Assembly (NCBI GenBank): GCA_020025965.1
Contig: JAHHRG010000049.1
Span: 1 to 16,094 of the forward strand
Length of the DNA: 16,094 nucleotides
Direction of reading: 5' to 3'
Source: Sutterella sp.
GTDB taxonomy: Bacteria > Pseudomonadota > Gammaproteobacteria > Burkholderiales > Burkholderiaceae_F
Part shown: in pieces, positions 1-7,137 of the stretch
Numbering within the stretch: the stretch's first letter is position 1
Layout: every line of letters starts with the position of its first letter
The notes under the pieces: generated by a model
Seen by the model: only the letters and a program-made list of their open reading frames with translations
Database searches by the model: none
What the model was told of the DNA's origin: nothing
Program-made: the position numbers and the translations under genes

Positions 1-318
1 GCGGATGCCCTCATAATCGATCACATCCAAGTCGAGCGTTCTCGGAGCGTTGATCACTCCGGCCGGGCGTACTCGGCCGTAAGCGTTTTCAATACGCTGA
101 CACAAAAGCAACAGCTCGTCAGGAGAAAGTCTGGTCCTGACAGTAGCCACAGCATTGAGATAGTCGGGCCCCGAGGATTCGACCGGGCTTGTCGTATAAA
201 AACGGCTCACCTTCACGGCATCGATACCGTCCGCTTTTTCAAGAGCCTCGACAGCGGCTGTGATCGTTGCTTCGGTATCGCCGAGATTGGCACCCAGGGC
301 CACAATCGCGTTATTCAA
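1..318 (-). CDS. folK: FolK, 6-hydroxymethyl-dihydropterin pyrophosphokinase (3' end beyond window)
   Basis: Cytosolic enzyme that transfers pyrophosphate from ATP to 6-hydroxymethyl-7,8-dihydropterin, the step before dihydropteroate synthase in folate synthesis. The visible 106 residues begin MNNAIVALGANLGD, the family's N-terminal signature, followed by GPDYLNAVATV (residues 50-60) and APRTLDLDVIDY (91-102), which holds the two magnesium-binding aspartates Asp96 and Asp98. The E. coli enzyme is about 159 residues, so roughly 50 C-terminal residues lie left of base 1. I place the start at a TTG codon (bases 318-316): an AAGGAG ribosome site at 327-332 sits 8 bases upstream, and the protein then begins exactly where the family does. 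The TTG lies inside the last codons of pcnB, so the genes overlap by 8 bases and are probably translationally coupled. The family call is firm; the TTG start is well supported but inferred. Confidence 0.93.
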   Translation of the reverse strand, partial: MNNAIVALGANLGDTEATITAAVEALEKADGIDAVKVSRFYTTSPVESSGPDYLNAVATVRTRLSPDELLLLCQRIENAYGRVRPAGVINAPRTLDLDVIDYEGIR

Positions 319-1732
319 CGCTCTTCTCCTTATTGGTCGGATGACGACGACGCGGACGGCGACGACGCGGACGATGAGTCTTCCCTTCGCCTTCAACCTG
401 CGGATGCTGGGATCCTCTGCGCGAACGTGCACGTTCGCCAGTCTGACGTGCTTCCTGCTGAGCCTCGGCAATCATGTCGACGCGACGAACTTCATCGGCT
501 GCCGAAAATTCCTCCCACCAGCGAACCTGACGTTCCGGTACATGCCCCAAGAGCGAACGCAGAAGCATAAAATCGTATGCCGCACGGTACCGCGGATGCG
601 AAACGAGCGTATAGGGATTCTTGCCCGTACGACGCTCAAAACGCACCTGCAAAAGCCATAAATCGTGCATATCGGCTTGATAACGGCGCTGAATATTGAG
701 TTGTTGGCACTGCGTGGCAATAACTTCCACCGAAGCATTGTGCAAAGCCTGCATACGGCTCATATTCTTCTGTTCTTCGTTGTAGCGCCAACGCTTAACG
801 ACTTGAGGCCAAAGAAGCGTACCGAAGAGGAAAGAAGGGGAAATCTTTTTACCGATCGCGATACGCTCGTCCGTGCGTCGCAAAGCGAGCATCAGGAATT
901 CTTCACCGTCAGGTTCCGAGAGAATCACGTCGAGAAGCGGCAGAAGTGCCTTATGGAGTCCTTCCGCACGAAGTTTCGTTATGCAAGCGACCGCATGACC
1001 GCTGGTCAGAAGCTTGAGAACTTCATCCACAAGACGGGCTGCAGGGACGTTTTCAAGCAAACTAGCCATCTTCGGGATAGGACGTTCGGTCGAAGGCTCG
1101 ATCGTAAAGCCGAGCTTGGCCGCAATACGAACCGCACGCATCATACGCACCGGATCTTCGCGGTAGCGTACTTCCGGATTTCCAATCATGCGAAGGCGCT
1201 TGGCTGCAATGTCTTCAAAGCCGTTATGGTAATCAAGAAGCTCTTCAGTCTGCGGATCGTAATAAAGCGCATTGATCGTAAAGTCACGACGGGCGGCATC
1301 TTCCCACATCTCGCCGAAGACATTGTCGGAAATCACACGGCCGGTCTCATCCTTTCGCTGACCGGCGCCTTGGAGCGCACGGAAAGTCGAACATTCAATA
1401 ATTTCACGACCAAAAATCACGTGCACGATCTTAAAACGACGACCGATAATCACGGCGCGTCGCTGGCAACGCTTCACCTGTTCGGGCGTGGCATCGGTAG
1501 CCACGTCAAAGTCTTTAGGTGTAACACCCAACATCAGATCGCGAACGGCACCGCCCACGATATAAGCCTTAAAGCCGCGACGGGTCAGAGCCTCGCAAGT
1601 CTTCTTGGCCTCGATTGATACGAGACTGGGGTCAATTCGGTGTTCTTCACGACGAATGACTCTCGGCGTTTTTGCAATTTCCGCCTTATGCGAGAAGATA
1701 TCGCGGACACAATTCACAATGCGACTCAACAT
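311..1732 (-). CDS. pcnB: Poly(A) polymerase I (polynucleotide adenylyltransferase)
   Basis: Adds 3' poly(A) tails to RNA, marking transcripts for decay. This 473-residue protein has the class II nucleotidyltransferase core: YIVGGAVRDLMLG (57-69) with PKDFDVATDATPEQV (72-86), where Asp74 and Asp76 are the metal-binding pair, then IGRRFKIVHVIFG (96-108), RRDFTINALYYDP (148-160) and YREDPVRMMRAVRIAAKLG (190-208). CCA-adding enzymes share this fold, but the long N-terminal lead (MLSRIVNCVRDIF, then IRREEHRID) matches PcnB, and so does the arginine-rich C-terminus (RPRRRRPRRRHP near 452-463), likely an RNA-binding tail. The ATG at 1732 fits the E. coli PcnB N-terminus; its ribosome site is weak (AAGG at 1744-1747). 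It lies 116 bases downstream of hda with no terminator between them, and overlaps folK. Confidence 0.95.
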   Translation of the reverse strand: MLSRIVNCVRDIFSHKAEIAKTPRVIRREEHRIDPSLVSIEAKKTCEALTRRGFKAYIVGGAVRDLMLGVTPKDFDVATDATPEQVKRCQRRAVIIGRRFKIVHVIFGREIIECSTFRALQGAGQRKDETGRVISDNVFGEMWEDAARRDFTINALYYDPQTEELLDYHNGFEDIAAKRLRMIGNPEVRYREDPVRMMRAVRIAAKLGFTIEPSTERPIPKMASLLENVPAARLVDEVLKLLTSGHAVACITKLRAEGLHKALLPLLDVILSEPDGEEFLMLALRRTDERIAIGKKISPSFLFGTLLWPQVVKRWRYNEEQKNMSRMQALHNASVEVIATQCQQLNIQRRYQADMHDLWLLQVRFERRTGKNPYTLVSHPRYRAAYDFMLLRSLLGHVPERQVRWWEEFSAADEVRRVDMIAEAQQEARQTGERARSRRGSQHPQVEGEGKTHRPRRRRPRRRHPTNKEKSVE

Positions 1733-1848
1733 CTCAAGGGCTACCTTTTTATTAAAACGTCATCGAGTATCGTGAGCCCGTTACCCGACAACTGATCCGC
1801 TATAGACGGACTTTGAAATTCATACGAATTTGTTGCCTTCTCGGCCGA

Positions 1849-2529
1849 TCAATCGTCCGTGTCGAGCGTATCCGTACCGCGACGTGCTTCAATGGCAATC
1901 ACCGCTTCACGCAGAAGTGGCAACGTCACTCGACGCTGCTTCTGAAGTCCCAGTCGATCGGCTTCGTCCAATACACAGGTGAGTGTGCGCATGTCGCGCG
2001 GCAAATTCAGCGCTATCCAATGAAGCATGTCTTCCGTCATCTCAATGCCGCGCAAAAGCGCCTGACGTTTGAGTTCGGCCAACTGTTCACTATCCTCCAA
2101 AGGCTTGATGGCATAACAAAGCCCCCAAGCAAGTCGGCTCTTAACGACCTCGGGAAGAGAAAGCTGTTGAGCGGGAAGACGACCGGCGCATACCAGACGC
2201 GCACCGGGCGTACGGCGTACGGCATTTTGTAATGCCAGAAGCTGGAGACACCAACCCGGATCCAAGTCGTCTACATCGTCAACGGTATAAAGCAAACGAC
2301 TCGGATCAAAAGCCGGCACCCGCAGAGTTTCCTCCGGTACCAAGCTTCGAAGCAGATGGGTAAGTCCCGAGCCCTTGGGACCGTGAAGATAGACGAACAT
2401 CGGACCGCAACCAGCAGCGACCTCACGAAGGACGCCGACAGCTTCAGCATTAGCTCCGACAACGAAATTGTCGAGCGAAGGCTGTTCGCGTTCCTGTAAA
2501 TCGAGCAGATACTGATCGGGTTCGTTCAT
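1849..2529 (-). CDS. hda: Hda, DnaA regulatory inactivator (DnaA-like AAA+ protein)
   Basis: In E. coli, Hda binds the DNA polymerase sliding clamp and makes DnaA hydrolyse its ATP after initiation, which prevents re-replication. The 226 residues are too short for DnaA, which also has a DNA-binding domain; E. coli Hda is about 233. A clamp-binding-like hexamer QYLLDL (7-12) lies near the N-terminus. The P-loop region is LHGPKGSGLTHLL (48-60); Walker B is degenerate (YTVDDVDDLD, 81-90). SRLAWGLCYAIKPL (131-144) and LPRDMRTL (176-183) match the arginine-finger and sensor II regions of Hda. Oddity: the Walker A lysine position is Leu56 (codon CTT). I see no clear ribosome site before the ATG at 2529. 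In many Burkholderiales, as I recall, a HAD-family gene lies between hda and pcnB; here there is none. Confidence 0.9.
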   Translation of the reverse strand: MNEPDQYLLDLQEREQPSLDNFVVGANAEAVGVLREVAAGCGPMFVYLHGPKGSGLTHLLRSLVPEETLRVPAFDPSRLLYTVDDVDDLDPGWCLQLLALQNAVRRTPGARLVCAGRLPAQQLSLPEVVKSRLAWGLCYAIKPLEDSEQLAELKRQALLRGIEMTEDMLHWIALNLPRDMRTLTCVLDEADRLGLQKQRRVTLPLLREAVIAIEARRGTDTLDTDD

Positions 2530-2716
2530 GAGTGTGGGACGTGACTGATTAGCAACAAACCGAGCGACAAAAAAAGAGACACTCGGAATTTAAAATTTTA
2601 ACCCAAACAAGGACCTTTTTCCGTCTGATCCCAACTATAGAGAGAACGCATGCAAAAAATCCCTTCGGACATGCTCCCAAATGCTCTCTTTGGCTTATAC
2701 TTTTCATGATTTACTA

Positions 2717-2744
2717 TTAGCAACCCGTCCCCGCTGGCCATAAT
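2717..2744 (+). promoter_or_regulatory. Candidate sigma-70-type promoter of purM
   Basis: A -35-like TTAGCA (2717-2722) and a -10-like CATAAT (2739-2744) are separated by 16 bases, predicting a start near 2751, about 70 bases before the purM ATG. Matches to consensus are 4/6 and 5/6. This is inferred from sequence alone. An alternative -10 (TATACT, 2696-2701) has no convincing -35. The rest of the hda-purM gap (2530-2820) shows no gene and no clear hda promoter. Confidence 0.35.
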
Positions 2745-2779
2745 TTGAAAACGTTTCTTCTGAAACCGTTTCTTTCAAA
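2744..2779. promoter_or_regulatory. Tandem 15-bp operator-like repeats in front of purM
   Basis: Two adjacent 15-base units, TGAAAACGTTTCTTC (2746-2760) and TGAAACCGTTTCTTT (2761-2775), agree at 13 of 15 positions. Each contains a near-palindrome: GAAAACGTTTC (2747-2757) and the exact odd palindrome GAAAC-C-GTTTC (2762-2772). An outer inverted pair, TTTGAAA (2744-2750) and TTTCAAA (2773-2779), frames both. The block overlaps the predicted transcription start of purM, where a repressor would act. The AAACGTTT core recalls LacI/PurR-family operators, but it is not the E. coli PurR box. As RNA the same block could fold into an imperfect hairpin. The repeats are seen; their role is inferred. Confidence 0.5.
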
Positions 2780-2820
2780 TCACTCTTTGTCTGCGCGGAC
2801 AACATTCAGAGAAATTATCC

Positions 2821-3849
2821 ATGACGCAACTTTCCTACGCGGCAGCCGGCGTTTCCATCGATGCCGGTGACGAACTCGTCGACCGAATCAAGCCTTTTGC
2901 CAAGCGCACAATGATCCCCGGCGTGCTCGGTTCCATCGGCGGTTTCGGTGCGCTTTTCGAATTGAGCAAGGAATATAAGAACCCGGTCCTCGTCACCGGT
3001 ACGGACGGTGTGGGCACGAAGCTCATGCTTGCCTTCACGCTCGGCCGTCACGACACGGTTGGCCAGGACTTGGTCGCTATGAGCGTGAACGACATTCTCG
3101 TTCAGGGTGCCAAGAGCCTCTTCTTCCTTGACTACTACGGTTGCGGCAAGCTTGATGTTGAAATCGCCAGTCGCGTAGTTGCCGGCGTAGCCAAGGGTTG
3201 TGAACTTGCCGGTTGTGCTTTGATCGGCGGCGAAACTGCTGAAATGCCGGGCATGTATCCAGAAGGCGAATATGACCTTGCCGGCTTTGCCGTCGGCGTT
3301 GTTGAAAAGGATCAGATCATTGACGGTAAGTCCATCTGTCCGGGCGATGTGATCCTGGGGCTCGCTTCTAGCGGCCCGCACTCCAACGGTTTCTCTCTCA
3401 TCCGCAAAGTTGTCGAAGTCTCCGGTGCCAGCTGGGATATGCCCTTTGACGGCGCCACCCTCGCCGATCGTGCCATGGAACCGACCCGTATTTACGTCAA
3501 GCAGGTTCTCGAAGTCATGAAGTCCGTGAACATTAAGGGCATGGCTCACATCACGGGCGGCGGTCTTCTCGAAAACATCCCGCGTGTTCTCCCCGAAGGT
3601 GTTCAGGCCGTTATTGACGGCAAGTCCTGGGTTCGTCCGGCCATCTTTGACTGGCTCCAGGAAAACGGCAATATCACGAGCCATGAAATGCACCGAGTCT
3701 TCAACAACGGTATCGGCATGGCCGTCGTCGTCGCTAAGGAAGACGCCGAAAAGGCCGTTGCCGCTTTTGAAGCTCAGGGTGAAAAGGTCTTTACGATCGG
3801 TGAAATCGTCAAGCAGCCCGAAGGCGAAGCCCGCTGCATCGTTCATTAA
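2821..3849 (+). CDS. purM: Phosphoribosylformylglycinamidine cyclo-ligase (AIR synthetase)
   Basis: Cytosolic enzyme of purine synthesis that closes the imidazole ring of FGAM using ATP, giving 5-aminoimidazole ribonucleotide. At 342 residues it is the usual length. Signatures in order: the N-terminal YAAAGVSIDAGDELV (6-20), GTDGVGTKL (60-68), MSVNDI (87-92), IGGETAEMPGMY (135-146), LASSGPHSNGFSLIRK (181-196), HITGGGLLENIPR (243-255) and VFNNGIGM (293-300). The ATG at 2821 gives the family's normal N-terminus; the ribosome site is weak (AGAGA at 2807-2811). It is transcribed alone, divergently from hda, from a region carrying tandem operator-like repeats, and ends in a strong terminator. The gene is intact. 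Confidence 0.97.
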   Translation: MTQLSYAAAGVSIDAGDELVDRIKPFAKRTMIPGVLGSIGGFGALFELSKEYKNPVLVTGTDGVGTKLMLAFTLGRHDTVGQDLVAMSVNDILVQGAKSLFFLDYYGCGKLDVEIASRVVAGVAKGCELAGCALIGGETAEMPGMYPEGEYDLAGFAVGVVEKDQIIDGKSICPGDVILGLASSGPHSNGFSLIRKVVEVSGASWDMPFDGATLADRAMEPTRIYVKQVLEVMKSVNIKGMAHITGGGLLENIPRVLPEGVQAVIDGKSWVRPAIFDWLQENGNITSHEMHRVFNNGIGMAVVVAKEDAEKAVAAFEAQGEKVFTIGEIVKQPEGEARCIVH

Positions 3850-3870
3850 TCGATCGAGAGTCATCTGACG

Positions 3871-3909
3871 AAAAAAGCACTTTCCGCTGGAAAGTGCTTT
3901 TTTTTTTTC
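3871..3909. terminator. Bidirectional intrinsic terminator between purM and miaA
   Basis: A perfect 15-bp stem (3871-3885 with 3889-3903) has the core GCACTTTCC, loop GCT, core GGAAAGTGC. The right arm runs into a long T tract (to 3908) for rightward purM transcripts. The A run of the left arm becomes a T tract for leftward miaA transcripts. It sits 21 bases after the purM stop and 17 bases past the miaA stop. Confidence 0.93.
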
Positions 3910-3920
3910 GGCTTCGTTTT

Positions 3921-4862
3921 TCAGTTGCCAGCCGCTTCGTCAAAAACCGCAAGTGCTTTCGTCATTGTTTCCGGGTCATCCGGATCAAGCAGTAGTATGT
4001 CGTCCATTCCACGCATCCAGGTCATTTGGCGCTTCGCCAACTGACGCGTGGCGGCAATACCGGCCAGAAGAAAAGCATCCCGATCGATTTCACCGTTCAG
4101 GAAATCGATCGCCTGACGATAACCGACTGCACGCATAGCTGGACTTAGAGGATCAAAGTCGGGGCGCAGCATCAGTTTTTTCACTTCCTGAAGGAAACCT
4201 TCGTCTAGCATCGTCATAAAGCGCTTTTCAATGCGCTTGTGAAGTACCTTTCTATCCCCAGGTAAAAGACCGACTGTCACAAAGGGAAAGGCCTTCTCGG
4301 TTTTCTGTTCAGCATGAAAGGCTGAGAGAGGCTTCCCGGTCATGCGAAAAACCTCCAGAGCTCTGCCGATTCGCTGACTGTCGTTCGGAGCCAGTCTTGC
4401 AGCCGTCGTCGGATCGATCCGGGCCAGCTCTGCATGCATAGCGGGCCATCCCTTTTGCACGCCTTCTTCAGCCACAGCCTTTCTCACCTCGGGATCCGTA
4501 CTCGGCATATCGTTAATGCCGTCACGAAGCGCCTTCGCATACAGCATTGTGCCGCCCACAATCAGCGGGAACGCGCCACGCGCACGAATCTCCCCGACAA
4601 GGCGCACCGTATCCGAAAGAAATTCGGCCGCACTGTAAGCTTCGCCGATATCTCTTATGTCAATCAGATGATGAGGGCAAACCGCACGTTCGATCGGCGT
4701 CGGTTTAGCCGATCCAATATCCATTCCGCGATAGACGAGTGCTGAATCCATAGAAATGATTTCAACGCGTCGCCTCGCCGCCATCGCGAGTGACAGAGCG
4801 GACTTCCCGGATGCCGTCGGCCCCAAGATCATCAAAGCCTGCGGCTTATCGGTTGTAGTCAT
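3921..4862 (-). CDS. miaA: tRNA dimethylallyltransferase
   Basis: Transfers a dimethylallyl group to the N6 of adenosine 37 in tRNAs reading codons that begin with U, the first step of i6A/ms2i6A formation. The 313-residue protein has an N-terminal P-loop GPTASGKSAL (14-23), SMDSALVYRGMDIGSAKP (37-54) with the conserved Asp39, VGGTMLYAKALRDG (102-115), NDSQRIGRALEVFR (160-173), the YRQ element (248-250) and TRQLAKRQMTWMRG (272-285). All are typical of MiaA. Its ATG shares one base with the mutL stop codon (TAATG, read on the minus strand), with AGGA in the end of mutL as ribosome site, so expression is probably coupled to mutL. The mutL-miaA order is also found in E. coli, but hfq does not follow here; transcription meets a terminator instead. 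Confidence 0.97.
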   Translation of the reverse strand: MTTTDKPQALMILGPTASGKSALSLAMAARRRVEIISMDSALVYRGMDIGSAKPTPIERAVCPHHLIDIRDIGEAYSAAEFLSDTVRLVGEIRARGAFPLIVGGTMLYAKALRDGINDMPSTDPEVRKAVAEEGVQKGWPAMHAELARIDPTTAARLAPNDSQRIGRALEVFRMTGKPLSAFHAEQKTEKAFPFVTVGLLPGDRKVLHKRIEKRFMTMLDEGFLQEVKKLMLRPDFDPLSPAMRAVGYRQAIDFLNGEIDRDAFLLAGIAATRQLAKRQMTWMRGMDDILLLDPDDPETMTKALAVFDEAAGN

Positions 4863-6982
4863 TACTGTCCTCGCATAAAGAATTTATCCAAGTCCGCCAG
4901 CGTCAACTGACGCCACGTCGGGCGTCCGTGATTGCACTGGTCGATTCTTTCCGTCTTTTCCATATCTCGCAACAGGCGATCCATTTCCGGAATAGTCAGG
5001 AGGCGATGCGCACGAATCGAACCGTGACAGGCCATGGTCGACAACATTCGATTGCGCATTTCGACAATGGCGCTTGTCTCACCAAATTCGTGCAAATCCG
5101 TGAGCAGGTTGTGAACCATCGCCTCGAGTGCCTGCAACGGCGCATCAACAAGGAGCGCGGGCATTGCACGCAGCGCAAGCGCATCGGCCCCGGCCTGCGT
5201 AATATCAAACCCGAGATCCGCAAAACTCTCGCGATGTTCTTCGAACGTGGAGAGTTCCAACGCCGACACGCGGAAGACCTGCGGGATCAGAGACTGTTGA
5301 ACGGCCAATTTTTTCTCGTCCATCTGTTTTTTGAGACGTTCGTAGGTAATACGCTCGGCTGCCGCATGCATGTCAACAATCACTAACCCGAGGGCATTCT
5401 CGGCCAACACGTATATGCCGCCAATCTGCGCAATCGCTCGCCCGAGTGTACCTTCAGGGAGCGTCTTGTCGCTTTCAGCTTCCACTGCAACCGATACCTC
5501 AACTGGTTGCGTTGCCGCACTCTCCATTGCCTCCAGAGCTTCATCAGGCGTTAGTGTGGGAATCTGAGGTTCTTCTACGGATGCGGGAACGCTTTCCGAC
5601 ATAAAAGGCAATTCCACCGGGGCCACAAACGCACCGCCCGTGAGCGGCAACGTAGCCGCATCGGTTGCCACCGCCGGCAACGTCTCGGGGCGAGCAACTG
5701 GTTTGGGCATCGGTCGACGAAGTAAAGCCGGATTCTCCACACTCACCAACGATGCGGTCGTCTTTCGATCCGCACCGAAAAAAGTCATGGCTGCCCGCAG
5801 ATTGACCTTCGGCTCTTCACTCATGCGAGGGGAGAATCCCGTCGACTTTCCGCCTCGGAAAGCTGCTCCCGATGCCGTTTTACCAAAGAGCCCCTTTCCC
5901 GGGCTCATTAAACCACCGTCTCCGCGCAAGCTTTCGTCAAGTGCCGCGCCTTCATTTTCACCCAAGCCGGAGGCAAGCGTCGGCGAAAGTGCACGTTTGA
6001 CAGCGGACGTAATGAAATGATGAACTCGCTGAGATTCGCGAAATCGCACTTCGCGTTTGGCAGGATGTACGTTCACGTCAACAGCTGTCGGATCCATCGT
6101 CAGATAAAGACAGAATATCGGCTGTGCCTGACCGTGAAGTACATCCTGATAGGCGGTACGCATAGCATGCGTCAGCACCTTGTCACGCACAAATCGGCCG
6201 TTAATAAAAAAATACTGACTGTCGGCACGCGAACGGGAAATTGTCGGAATACCAACGAGTCCTCGCAATGTCATGCCGCCTTCCGAGGCATTCACTTCGC
6301 GGTTCTTTCCTTTAAATTCCTTCGGGAGAACGGCTTCAATACGATCGGCGGGATTTTCCGCGCCTTCGAGCTTCAAAACGGTACGCCCGTTCGCAATCAG
6401 CGTAAAGCCGACGTCCGGCGTCGCCAAGGCCTGTCGTTCGATCTGCTCGAGAATATGTGCGGTTTCGGTCGTTTCCGACTTCATGAATTTGCGTCGGGCC
6501 GGTGTCTTATAGAAAAGATCAAGTACTTCGATACGAGTTCCTTCCACTCCGGCAGCGGGATGAATTTCCCCGTCCTCGATTTCCCAAGCGGAATCAGCAC
6601 CTTTGACTCGGCTTCGAATGGAGAGCTGTGCGACAGAATCTATCGATGCCAACGCTTCTCCGCGAAACCCCAGACTTTCTACACTTTCCAATTCCAGAAG
6701 ATTGCGAATCTTACTTGTTGCATGACGCTTCAGAGCCAACGGCAATTCGTCTTTCGGAATCCCCGAGCCGTTGTCGGTCACGACAATTCGCTTCAGACCG
6801 CCGCCTTCAAGGCGTACCTCGACTGTACTAGCGCCGGCATCGATAGCATTTTCAACGAGCTCCTTAACAACGGAAGCGGGTCTCTCAATTACCTCACCCG
6901 CAGCAATCTGGCTAATCAGTTGATTGGGCAATTCGGCAATTTTGCGTTTCGGCGCACAAACGCGTTCGGTCAATCTTTCCAT
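4862..6982 (-). CDS. mutL: DNA mismatch repair protein MutL (endonuclease type)
   Basis: Couples MutS mismatch recognition to strand removal. Numbering from the ATG at 6982 (706 residues), the N-terminal GHKL ATPase is complete: QIAAGEVIERPASVVKELVE (25-44) with the catalytic Glu44, DNGSGI (70-75), RHATSKI (86-92) and GFRGEAL (105-111). A variable linker (about 340-500) leads to the C-terminal dimerisation domain, which has DMHAAAERITYE (537-548), a form of the DQHA(X)2E(X)4E metal site of nicking MutLs, plus ACHGSIRA (651-658) and QCNHGRP (682-688). This suggests MutL itself makes the nick, as in bacteria without MutH. The frame stays open upstream to a GTG at 7012; I prefer the ATG because GGA lies 6 bases upstream and the extra 10 residues match nothing I know. 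It overlaps miaA by one base. Confidence 0.95.
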   Translation of the reverse strand: MERLTERVCAPKRKIAELPNQLISQIAAGEVIERPASVVKELVENAIDAGASTVEVRLEGGGLKRIVVTDNGSGIPKDELPLALKRHATSKIRNLLELESVESLGFRGEALASIDSVAQLSIRSRVKGADSAWEIEDGEIHPAAGVEGTRIEVLDLFYKTPARRKFMKSETTETAHILEQIERQALATPDVGFTLIANGRTVLKLEGAENPADRIEAVLPKEFKGKNREVNASEGGMTLRGLVGIPTISRSRADSQYFFINGRFVRDKVLTHAMRTAYQDVLHGQAQPIFCLYLTMDPTAVDVNVHPAKREVRFRESQRVHHFITSAVKRALSPTLASGLGENEGAALDESLRGDGGLMSPGKGLFGKTASGAAFRGGKSTGFSPRMSEEPKVNLRAAMTFFGADRKTTASLVSVENPALLRRPMPKPVARPETLPAVATDAATLPLTGGAFVAPVELPFMSESVPASVEEPQIPTLTPDEALEAMESAATQPVEVSVAVEAESDKTLPEGTLGRAIAQIGGIYVLAENALGLVIVDMHAAAERITYERLKKQMDEKKLAVQQSLIPQVFRVSALELSTFEEHRESFADLGFDITQAGADALALRAMPALLVDAPLQALEAMVHNLLTDLHEFGETSAIVEMRNRMLSTMACHGSIRAHRLLTIPEMDRLLRDMEKTERIDQCNHGRPTWRQLTLADLDKFFMRGQ

Positions 6983-7099
6983 GGTTTTCCATTTGAATGA
7001 AAAATGTAACACTCTGCCTTTTCAAAATTCAGGCATATTGAGTATGATAATGAGCATTCTTCTTTTATGCTGAGGGTGTTATCAACCCTTTGTCAAAAA

Positions 7100-7118
7100 C
7101 CGGGAGCCAGCATCCCGG
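7100..7118 (+). promoter_or_regulatory. Small leader hairpin upstream of dedA
   Basis: CCGGGA (7100-7105) and TCCCGG (7113-7118) form a 6-bp inverted repeat around a 7-base loop. It ends 5 bases before the AGGA ribosome site (7124-7127) of dedA. It may affect translation, or be chance. The rest of the 155-base mutL-dedA gap is AT-rich and must carry both divergent promoters; a TATGATAAT stretch (7043-7051) is -10-like but has no clear -35. Confidence 0.3.
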
Positions 7119-7137
7119 TCACTAGGATACATTCCGA

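Noticed and set aside
2671..2690. Imperfect 10-base tandem (ATGCTCCCAA, ATGCTCTCTT) in the hda-purM gap
   Set aside because: Only 7 of 10 positions agree and there is no symmetry or third copy. Chance is the simplest explanation.
2815..3864. Leftward 349-codon open frame covering all of purM
   Set aside because: Exact antisense shadow of purM, with a His/Asp/Thr-rich composition typical of reverse-frame translation. No family resemblance and no ribosome site that I can see.
7051..7072. TGAGCAT / ATGCTGA inverted repeat between mutL and dedA
   Set aside because: Only five contiguous pairs and an 8-base loop in an AT-rich promoter region; too weak to call an operator or terminator.
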